Below, piece by piece: positions 27,620 through 39,600 of a stretch of DNA of 64,000 nucleotides. Under the pieces are notes generated by a model, which was given only the letters and a program-made list of their open reading frames with translations, was not told the DNA's origin and ran no database searches. The stretch is taken from contig JACEVL010000938.1 in NCBI GenBank assembly GCA_020284085.1, positions 1 to 64,000 on the forward strand, written 5' to 3'. The translations under genes and the position numbers were made by a program. The DNA is from Aporrectodea caliginosa. Taxonomy: Eukaryota > Annelida > Clitellata > Crassiclitellata > Lumbricidae. How positions within the stretch are numbered: the first letter of the stretch is position 1; the number at the start of each line of letters is the position of its first letter.

Positions 27620-30600
27620 ATGACGAATGCTGACGAGGCCTTAGGCTACCTCCATGTGAAGTCATTAATGGAATACGCCTTCAAGAACACATACGGGGCA
27701 AAAAGCACTGACGTCGAGGTATGTACAGGAAACATTTCTTTAGCGCATGTAAGTTCACATTGCATCAGCAGAGCATTAGTAAGTACATTCTGCAGCATGT
27801 CCATGTTTAAGTCATGCATTTAAAATAGTGGCTTTGTGGAAAATGGTGCAGAATGTTTTTAATGCAAGGAAAGAAAGTAAAAGTAACTTATGAAAATCTG
27901 GGTTTTCGAATGTAAGTTCACGTTACGTCAGCGAAGCAGCAATAAGCACATTTTGCAGCACGCTCATGTTAAAGTCACACAGTAAGAACGATGGTTTTGT
28001 GGAAAATATGGTATGGTACAGAATGTTTTCAATGCATGAAAAAGCAAAAGTAAATCCGGAAGAATGGAACATTCTTTGCCTTTAAAATTTAGCAAAGCAT
28101 TGCTGTTGAGTGCAGTCAAAACTTGGACTTTTATGCTTGGTTATGCCTGCTGATTTCTTTTGCATAAATTATATTTTGTGAAGACTGTCAGTAGTTGTAT
28201 TGCAATTAATTGTAAATGATTGTTTATTTCGTTCAGGGTGAGGCAATTTTAAACAACTGCATTACTCTGTTTGCCAAAGACTACAAATATTCAGTAAGTT
28301 CAGTTGTTTTGGTGTTTTTGAAATGTTTTGATCATTGTTTCTAATCATGTCCCTAAGTTATTTTGTAATTTTCTTTCATTAGTGAAGATTATTCTTGAAG
28401 TTTCCATTAAAAACTATAATTATGTAAGTTACTTGTTTGTAAGTACAAAACTGTAAATGAATGTTAAAATATGGGAAGTCATTTTACAAAGGCTGATTGT
28501 TATCCTAAAACAGAAAATAGGCAAAATATTGATTCAACTAATATTTGTGAATCAGCAACTATTAAAGCTTGTATAGTGTACGAATTGAAAGCTGCGACAT
28601 TACTTTTTTCTGCTTGGCCTTGTATTGGGAGTGCCTCTGAGTGGGATCTTGAAGAGGTGCTATATAAATTGTGATTGGTTGATTGATGGATTGATTGATT
28701 GATTGATTTTTTGATTGATTGGTGGATTGATTGATTCATTCATTCATCTAAAAATATTTTACCTTCCAAGGAACTGTGATTGATAGCTTTGAAACCTAGG
28801 ACAGTGCCTGATATTGGCAAAATATTTATTCTATTGGATCTCATTTCGACTTCAGGTGAAAACATACTACACATTTCTAGATAATGAGTACACTGTACAG
28901 CAGTAATGAAAGTTATTAATTATTGATGTAAAGCTCATTAATAATATAATTAATCATGAGGCCAGAATAAATGTAGGAGTTCTAATGATATGATTTAAAG
29001 GTGATTGACAATTCGAATGGCGAACTCTGCGGTCACTATCCAACGAGGATTGTCGTTCTGGAATACACAACGCATGGCAGAGAAGAACAGCAGAACAAGT
29101 CAGTACCACAAGTTTTATTTTTTTATTTATTTACTAATACAATACAAGTACTTTGGCTTTCATTAAATGTACAAAGAAGCTAAAGATAGTTAACGTACAT
29201 TCCTCTATAGGAACTCATCAGAAGCATGTTCCTCAGGTATAAGGATCTTCTGGGTGAATTGAAAAGGCAACAACAACAATCCAACATCAGTACACCGTTT
29301 TAACTTCCCATCTTGCATTGATATTTATTTACTGACCAATTAAGGATGGAGGGCTGAGTGGGGACCAGGCAGCATGGTATTCCACAATCATCCAACCTAG
29401 TACTCGCCATGGCCACCTACCTACACGATGATGTATACATTGTAACTGAAATTTATATAGCACATGTTGTGAAAACTTCTTCAGAGGCATTTGGCACATG
29501 CATATATCTTATTTTGTACATGTATCTTGAAGCTGAATCTTTTAAGGAACTCCTCAAAACTTGACAATGCTGTCAGTCACTGTCTTCTATACAACCTATG
29601 CCGCCTTTCCCTCTGAGTGGACTCGGCTGAATGTAGCTGTGCCCACAAAGTGATACCACACTGTTCTGTCATGGACCTTCCTGCATGATGTGTAAAGGCT
29701 GAAATTGAGCTAAAGCATGATCGTTCTCCTCAACTCTAGTTCACTTAGTCCTATGTCTAACATGTGATCTGCTCCAATCCGTTAGAGGCGTGTTCATGGC
29801 AACCCACAGGCCTCTCTGCTGGTTCTCATCTTCTGAAGACAAGCGGCTTTTCAGAAGAAGTGCTGAGTGTGCATTTTCAGGCAGAAGCAGAGACTGGTGC
29901 CATTGGTGTTGTGCAATCCTCCAGATCACGTTTTCTGACCTTTTTTGTTTGTTGTAGTTGTTCATCATATTTATAAAAAGTTGAAGAAGGAGATTCGGTT
30001 ATATTTTGCCGCAGTTTTTTTTAATGTCATAATGATAAATGGTTTTGTTAGCTTATCAAATGGTGAATATTTATGATTTGAGATATGGGTCATAACTTTT
30101 AAAGTCCAATGATATTTATCTTATCAGGAGCGTTTAGCATGTCTGGAGCATTTGCGTGTTACATTTTTTATGATGACATAGTTTTGTTTGCGTGTTGAGA
30201 CATAGTGTTATGCATTTTGGTCCTGTGTCTTTGGACTGTTGCTCTCTTGTTAAATTGGTCTCAGAAACTTTTTGTAACCCTGTCTTTGGAGGCTACATGA
30301 AGAACCACTGTATTATTTATTTATTTATTTATTTAATCAGTGATCAGCAAGAACTTAATAGAAGAAAAAATAACATACCAGTTAAACAATGTTCAGAAAT
30401 GATAAGTAAACAAGTTAATGTGTAAACAGTTCAGTGGTTTCAAACATCAAGCAGTTCAATGGTTTTCAAACAGCAGACATATTATAAGATCATATTTCTG
30501 ATATAACTGAGTGTTGTAATGAGTTTTTGATGATGCTTTGATTGCTGTGCCATATGCTGTCTAGACCTTGTGGTCACTGTGCACAGTTTATGTGTTATTT

Positions 30601-33600
30601 CAGTGTTCAGTCCATGTATGACATGGATAAGTTACAGTCCGTAATAAAAGTGGCTCGACGTGCTCGGTGCCGAGGAAGATTTGTGGCTCCAGTTATTTTA
30701 TATGAGGGAAAGGTAAGTGTTAAGATGAGCTAACAATGCTTAATATGCATGTTATTGTTGCACATGTACTTCTGTAGCACCAGTAAGTTTAGGTGAGACT
30801 TAGGTCAGTAATTCTAAGTAGTTCAGCTATCAACGGGAATCCATTGGTTGGTTCTACGTGTGTGCGTGGGCCCGCCACTGGTGACTCTTTCAGCTTACTG
30901 TGCATTGTTTTGCTAACTGATGTAATATATTGATTTGTAATAACACTTAACATCATATAGGCTACCATACAGAGCACCTCTGAGTAGATATCTTGAAGGG
31001 GTGCTATATAAATGTTCAATTGCATTACATTATATTAGTTGTGCATAGAATGTTTGCCAAAGTTCCTTACACAGGATTCATCTTCATGGAGGTTCAAACC
31101 CACACCCTTCACGTATGAGTCAAGCACTCAACCGATCAGCCACGTTGTCACACATGTTGACCCTTCTTCTGTATTATTTTTGTGTTGCTATAAAAAGCCT
31201 TCCTACTGGTTCATGATCGAATCAAATGACTTCTATAGCACCATCATTATAATTCACAAAGCATCAGTCAATGGTTGCTTTGTGTGAAGCCCAAGTAAAA
31301 TATCATAATTCACTGGAAAAGCCTGGTCAAAGATCAATAGGTCAGAGAAATCAGAAGTCAGGCTATGGTGTTGTAAGCAAGTTCAAATAGGTCATATTAG
31401 GTCATCGAAACTGGAAGTTGGACCATGTTGAAGGAAGCAGAGATGGGCACGATTAGTTAAATTGCTACTTGATTAGAATTTCAATTAGCTACTGAAATTT
31501 GCTAATCAATTAGAATTAGCAAAATCTTGTGCTAATCGATTAAAATTAGCAAGTTTACTGTAGTCTATTTTAGTAGCTAATGCAGCACAACTACTTTGTC
31601 AGAAGAGTCCACAAACCAGTTTACAAGCAATAACAGACCACTTCAGTCAATACATGCTGCAGATAATTGCAGCAGTCTTGAGACTTATGATTAATGAGCT
31701 CATTCTTAATGAACTTGCTCTTAACACAATTTTAAAAAATCTTATTGATGAGCTAGTCGTTTTATGATTAGAATTAGCCATAAATTGCTAATCAATTGGA
31801 ATTAGGATTAATTTAGGCAACAGCTAATTGATTAGAATTAGCAGTTTGTCTAATTGATAGGCTAATTGATTAGAATTTAATCATTTGTGACGCCAGGGCT
31901 CAAAACCCGTCGCTTCCTCGCTTTGATTGAGCTAGAAGCTGAAATAGGCGAGAGGGGTCAAAATATTGAGCATTCTTCAATTCAGCAGTTGTCTATGAAT
32001 TTGCCATAATTTGCAAAGTAGTAATCCGATTTTGATGCCGTTTGCTTTATTTGATACAGAATATAGCCCTCTATTGCCCAGCAAAATTGCAGTATAATCA
32101 AGTAATGGATGCTGAAGACTTTGATGACACGAATATTCCAAAACATTTTATTCGATTTTCTCACTCTATACTAATGAAAGAATCAAACGAGCATAACTTC
32201 AGTTAGAAAAAAGATATTTTCATTCTGTAAAAAGTATTTTGAAGCATATTATTTGTAGAATATGACTGAATAAAAAGTCAGAAACTGACATGTGATGGGT
32301 TTTGACCCCTGGCGTCACATTTGGTTACCCTTCTCTGGATGGAAGATGGTTGAAATAAGTGGGTCTTGAGAAGAAAGGAATTCATATCATGGAAAGACTT
32401 AAACCTGTGTCCTACCTAAGAATGCTTTATAATGTTTAATTTCATGTAAACCAAAGTGCTGGTTATGCAGTTGGTTAAATAAAGAATATACTTACTTACT
32501 TTTAGCACATCTGCCGATCAGCCACTCTGTCTGGTGGTGCCGAGATCTACGGGCGACGCATGTATGGAATGCTGGTCAGCAGCGAGGAAGAGCCTCAAGT
32601 TGATTCAGCTCCTTCAACAACCCCGACTGATTCGAGGTACAGTTCAGTTTCTTGATTGGTTGTGGAGTTATTTTTACTAATTTTTTTATATAAGTCACTT
32701 ACTTTGCTCACAAATTGGTGGATTTGTGTTGTATCAATTTGAGCTGAATCTGTGCACTAGTTACCAGTAGGGCAGGGGCAGCCGCGCCCCGGCGCAGGAC
32801 AGGGGGCGCAAAATTGAATTTTTGTGTGAAAGAAATCAGGCATAAATAGTGCTAAATTATTAACTATTATACATGAGTCTTACACGCGCAATAGTTCAGT
32901 AAATTTTAATTCACACCTCTTTAGATTTGTTTAATAATCATTATTTAGCACATTGCTGTTCTTTAAAGACACCACTTAGTCAGATATACCAGTACTTACA
33001 TACATGCTCACACATATTTACATACTTAAATGCATACATACTTAAATTACTGGTAGTCCATCCAGTTAAAACTATCCTCCTGCACTTCTTATTCTGTCCT
33101 TGACACCAATGATACATTTTTAGTACAAGTTAGTTTATACAGACACATAACATGACACTTTTTATGTAGTTCACAAGTTAAGCATTACCTATACTAGTCT
33201 GAATGATGTCAGATCTGCTTAAGAACAGAAAGTGTGCCATCAAACAAAACAGTGAACAGATGACCTGAAAAGCTTCACAAGTGGCTGACTCATACACACA
33301 TATGGAGCCCTGCCAACAGAGCCCTGCCAACCTAGAGTTGACTGATGACACCATGTTCAGAGTTACTAGACCAAGTTTCGTCCTTATTGTAGAGCAACAA
33401 CAAGCAGCAGCTTCTGCAATGTGCAATAACACAACTTTAAGTTACCAACCAAGGACGAACATAATTTCATCCCTCGCGTTCTATATAGACGGGTCCCTAG
33501 AACAAGCTCTTGACCAAATTAGACAGTAAGATCATCAGGCACCTTGTCCCACTAGATCGGACAGAGAAGATAAATAGTCTATTAGACAACAGACATATTT

Positions 33601-36600
33601 TCTTTTCTTTTTCTACTAAGTTGCAGTTTGTCAATGTTTCAATAGAGGAATATATATATGGGGCGCGGTGGTGTAGGGGTATGTTGGTGCTTTGCAGCCG
33701 GAGGTTGCGGGGGCCGTAGGGATGGGTTCGCGGTGCGCTTCCTTCGCGTGAGGAGCAGCTCGGAGGAAATCTTGCGGGTATAACAAGTGAATCACACCTA
33801 CATACCACTGCCTAGTGGTCCCTCATTGGTGTAGAGTTTGGAAATCCCTCGAATCACAGGACCTCCATGCAACAGATATTCATCGCTTGCCAGTCTGTAG
33901 GTCACAGAACAGAAAGTACTTTAGGAAGTACATACCCATTATTGAAAGTCAAGGTCGTGCCAAAGATCCCATGGCACCTTCACTGAGGCCACAACTACTT
34001 GGTTGCAGAGTTGTATTGTCTCGAGACACTGTCTCGGTCTCGAGACAGGTTTTTCGATGTCTCGGTCTCGGACCTCACTGTCTGTCTCGGTCTCGAGATC
34101 ATTTCTCGACTTTTTTGGAAACTGTCTCAAGCGAAAGTCTTGTCTTTTTGGAAACTGTCTCAAGCGAAAGTCTTGTTCTCTTGTAGAAGCGGTCTCCAAA
34201 GTTCTCGTACAAACTGTATTTTGTTCGGAACTTCGTACAGTATTGCGCTGTAAAATTGTCTTGTGCCGAATGGATAACTAGTTAATCGGAAGTGCCAAAA
34301 AGACAGGAAGTTTAAAAAGCGGTGTTTCTGGTATTAAGATTTAAGAGTATTGAAAAAAGCAGTTTTCAGTCCAAAATTTCCAACTATCTTAAACCTGAAA
34401 TCGTGAAATATGCATTCACGCAGTTTGAAATCACTGAAAACCAAAATTTAAATAGCATGTCGTTCGTCGTTTGTGTAAAGCCAACATAAGCGAAATATTA
34501 ACAACATCTAGTTTCTCAAGGTGAGTGATGTGACTTATGTCGCTAAATGCTAATAGGCCTAGGCCTAAATGGAATTTTGTTGGTTTAAATTTTAGAATCA
34601 TTTAGAACTTCTAGAAGATCTCTGAATGGCTTAAATATTTAATTTCTTTATAGTTTATACCCAGGTGATCGGCTGATTTCAGTGACTTGACCCTTGTATT
34701 AGACTTCAAAAGTTGCCAAAATTGTTTCGGAACTTGGGTCCAATGTGCATTCACTCGTTTTGAACTGTCTCGAACTGTCTCTGGCCTGGTGTCTCGTCTC
34801 GGTCTCTGTCTCGGACCCCTCGGTCTCGGTCTCGAACCCCACTGTCTCGGTCTCGGTCTCGAGTTTTATGTCTCGTATACAAGTCTGCTTGGTGTGTGTG
34901 GCATACATAAGTCTGTAGATGTGAGACTTAACCATGCACCAGGAAGCCAGTCCCTCTTGATGCTCTCATGTACTTGTAAGATGATATGTGAAGACAATCC
35001 CATCTGAATTGAAATTTGTGGTGGATAGGTGGATATGAAGAATAATTTCCAATAAGCCATTATTGGCAATAGCAAATGTCTAGACGGATCAAAAATATTA
35101 TCATGCAACATGATGCAAGTTCCACATGAAGATAAAATATGATGCAGAAAGCAAGACAACATCCGACATGCATTAGTGTGCTATGGATTCTAGATTTTGA
35201 ACAGACTTGCCTCAGATTTTGGCACTGATATAATTTTACTTAGAATGGACAATGCACTTGTGCATTATTTCAGTGTTGCTGTAGAAGTTCTTTAGATTGT
35301 GTTTGATATGATTAGATTTGAGTAAGAGAGTGCCATAGATATGACTTCTTCAAAGTAATTATCTAGAAACAACTAGGCTGTGTGGCTTTCAGTGTTGTTC
35401 TGAGAGACTTGGCTAGACATGATTTTTGTTTATTTGTTGGAACATTAGCATTTGGAACTTGAGACTCTTATTATTGAATCAAAACATTTTTATAATACTT
35501 CTTAAAAGCCTCTCTGAAAGCTAAAGGGTACTAAACAGTTGTTTGGAACATTAACTGTGAGACTTGATTGTTTGTGTATATTATCTCTATGTTGTTTGTT
35601 TCACCAGCGATTGGCAAATGTTTTCCATAGTCCGAAGTCAAGACATAAAGCTCTTGAAGATGCTTGATGTTGGTTTTATCTTCGATCTTATGGTTGAAAA
35701 GAAGAAAGTAAAGTTTGGTTTGAAGTGAGTTACATCAAGACTTCTGACATTTTTTCAACCAGAGATAGGTAACTAATTGATTAGACTCTAGCTTCTAATT
35801 GATTAGACAAATTGATTAGCTACAAGATTTTGCTAATTCTAATTCTAATCGATTAGCAAATTTCAGTAGCTAATTCTAATTCTAATTTATTAGCAATTTA
35901 ACTAATTGATTAGCTAATCGATTAGACATTTTTAGACAAACAGCTAATTCTAATTCTAATCGATTAGCTACAAGATTTTGCTAATTCTATTTCTAATCAA
36001 TTAGCAAATTTCAGCAGCTAATTCTAATTCTAATTGATTAGCAATTCAACTAATCATGCCCATCTCTGATTTCAACACATTCGATGATTCGACTGCTATG
36101 ATTGCATTTTTGATAATTTAATATAGTTGTCATTTAGAAAGAGGCCGTCGTATGCAACGAAATGTTTGTCATGTGTCATTGTCGTCATACTGATAATGAC
36201 ATAAGCAGATATTTGCTTAAGTGTCCACTTCATGGGCCAGTGGTGTTTGCTATTGCTGGAAATGGATGGTTGTTGTGTTGGCAATAACAATCAGAATTCT
36301 GCCCTACTTTATTCACGTAACAAAGAAAAAATCTGTTTGTCTGAGCCATGTAGTCGTCTGGACAATTGACCTAGTTAACTAACCATATTATTATCAGGAG
36401 TATTCTTGGTACAGTCACAAAGCTGTAGAAACTCATACTGGCACAAGCTGAGAAGTAAACAAAAACTCCTGCAATATGCTAGCCCAATGTCCAGTACCTT
36501 GCGAATGGTCCAATACCTGCTCAGAGGCCTAGAAGTAGGAAATGAATGCCTTGAAGTTCACTGTAGGACATGAGACCTTTACTTTAGCCTTTGGCCGAGT

Positions 36601-39600
36601 TGCTACAATAGGACTAAGAGTTAATTTGGACTTGTTCTGTTCAAGTTGACATTCCAGATGACATTCCAGAATGATTTAAATTCTCTGTTCAATGGTTTAA
36701 TATAAGTTTGTTTACTTATTGCATTTCAGCCAAGTTTTTAGGTGTGGTGTGAGTGCTAGGGTGTGTAAGAGAAGGTACATTAAGGCAAGGAGACAAGGGT
36801 AAATGAGGTAAAGTTAAGAAACGTGAAGCATGGTAGGTAAGGTGGGATTAAGAAAGGTTGGTGTGGTAGGTAAGGTAAGGTTAAGAGGTGTGGGGCATGG
36901 TGGGTAAGATAAGGAAGGTGGGGTATGTTAGGTAAGTGAAGAAACATGGGCAAGGTGAGAAAGATATGGTTAAGAAATGTGGGGCATGGTAGGTGGGTAA
37001 GGTTAGACTGTTTATGTGAGATGGTAATTCAGGCTGTAGCGGGACTTTTGACCCTTTTGGTTTGCCCTTTTTGACGCACTTTTGCACTTTTGGCGGAACT
37101 GTCGTAATATAATTTGTCTGTTGTGTGGTGATTCAATAAAACAGTTTCAATCAATCAATTAATCAGAGATCAATTGTCAAAGCACAGTCACATTGCCACC
37201 AGTTTATTTGAAGATGGTGACAATTTCTTGCTGAGTTGTATTGTATTTGTTTTATTGCAAAATAGTGTAACGTCGTCAGAGAAGGTGGACAAGGAAAATC
37301 GATACTGTGACTTCAGTATATCATCCATTCCGTATCCAGGCTGTGAATTCTTTCGCGAATGGAAAGATGCCTTGTATCAAACGGAGGGAATGGTCTATGA
37401 CTGGAAACAGGTCAGTTAACAGTCCATTGTTCAGTTAACAGTCCATTTTTATTATCATGAATGTCTTTGTTATAATTAAAATGAACAAAAATTATTATTA
37501 TTATTATTACAGCAATTTTATATGGCACCCTTCAAGCTTGCCTACTCAAGAGCGCTCCAAGCCCAACCCCAGTCAAACAGAACAGTTTTAAGGGGAGTGA
37601 AAAACGAGGTAGTGTGACCAATGGGTATTTGACGAAGCATGATAGGTAGCCCATGCCATGTCGCAGGGCCAGCCACGGAGAAGGCACGGTGCTGCATTTG
37701 GGGGACAACAGGTTCAGTAATCACAATCAGAGTCTTTCATTCCATTTATCATACCTGGTAAGTGGCATTATCATTCCATTTTACCATTATCATTATTGTC
37801 TTCATCATCATCAACTGCTTAATCATCATTAATATTTGTACCTGTAAAGTCCCGTATTGTGATCGATTTTTTATACCCATCACGTTAAAAGAGATGGGTA
37901 TCAACGGCCTACAACAAGATGTATAAAGACTTGGAGGAACTAGCTTTGAAAATATAATCAGGTTAAACTGAATGAACTGTTTAATGCTTGTGTTATTGAT
38001 GACATTCTCTGCCAGTTGTGTATGAATAATTGCTCCTTTAAATGTTTGAATGGAGTGCTTTAACAGTCTCTGTTGGTGTTCATTATGAAAGGGTTTCGTG
38101 GATGCTCAGCTTGATATTCCAACGAGTCCTATACCACCTGAAACAATCGACTGGGCACAGTACATGGTAAGACCACTTATCTGTACAGAGGAAAAATGGT
38201 GGGAAACATAACATTTGTGCAAATCAAAAGCTGAAGAAGCAATATTATTAATTTTGTAATTTTTATAGCACCGGTGTCTAATGCACAAGACATTAACCGA
38301 TGGCATACCAAGGCCAAGCCATAATGCGGTCAGAAGATCAGTCCATTAAGACAGAGACAGTCTGTGGTGGATAAACAATCCGAAAACAGATAATTTTGTG
38401 CATGGCGTTTTTGAGTCTTTGTAAAGCTTTATGGTTGTTAGATGTTGTGGGTGACATTTTCTATGACCTGTGTGATTGAATTTTTGTAGTAGTTTGAGTT
38501 ATAAGAGATGGGTTGAAAATTGGAGGTGAGTTTGTCTTGGGCTGTAATATTAACGCACTGATGGAGGGAAACCCACCACAATTACATGCCTAGACAAAGA
38601 AAATGAAGTTGCTCAAACTTCATACTTGTGGCTGCCTCACGAGTTTAGCTGAGCACTTGCTATTGTTCTGCTCATTCTTCCTGTTAAGTATCCCAAAGAG
38701 AGAAGCTTGTTTGAGAGTTTGGCTCCATTTGCACCCCAAGTTTACTTGGGTATAGTGAGTATACCCTGACTGTGGGTGGACAGATCAGGCAATAAGGTAT
38801 AGGCCCTATGGCTGGCTACCCATCCTGATTTGCCAAGGCTAAAATATGAAGTTGCTAATACGTTATAATACCAATTGCTGCCACTTGGGGTAGATTAAGG
38901 AACTGCGATGATGATGACGACGACGATGATGATGATGATGTTGGTCATGTGCTGGTAGAACTGTCGAGAATGCACAACTTGAAAACAAATTTCGGCTTCC
39001 ATGCAGGACTTGGAAGAAATGAGCCCATCCTCTAAGTATGGCTGTAGTATATGAGATGATTTGTGCATGTCTGTTGTAGAGTTGGGATGTTGTCCGACTG
39101 ACGCAGAACTACCTGCTTTTGTTGCTCCATTACATCAAAGAAGGTTGGTTGATAAATGCTGATTGTCCTACATATGCACCTAGGTTGAATCTGGTTTATA
39201 AATACAGTAAGTTGTTGAATTTTGGATGGATGGGAAATTGAAAATGTTTCTGCAATGCTCAGATTTAGATAAAGTACAAAAGCAGTTTTTGCAAATGCTA
39301 ACAACTTTAAAAAAAATTGTTTGATGACGGCAGGTTCCGTTTTGTGATGGCCAGGACCTTTTCATTCATCCATTGCCAGCTCAAGGGCTGAAGGGGAGAA
39401 ACTAGCACATCTTCCATTAGGGGTTTAGGAATGGGAGCTTTATTTAACAAATGCACGGCATAATTAGTCATGTTATATGCACAATTAACGTAAACATAAG
39501 TGAAAATATGTAAGGTGTAACTTCAAGAAAAAACTCATCAGCAGCGCACCCAACCAAGCAGGGAGGCCCCGCGATCAAGCAAAACAGACTTCAAGCACTT

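Noticed and set aside
29205..29301. Possible extra MTMR14 exon after acceptor TCTATAG at about 29211
   Set aside because: Exon 3 (phase 2) joins exon 4 directly in frame, giving QQNNVQSMYD as expected for the family; inserting this piece would break the phase.
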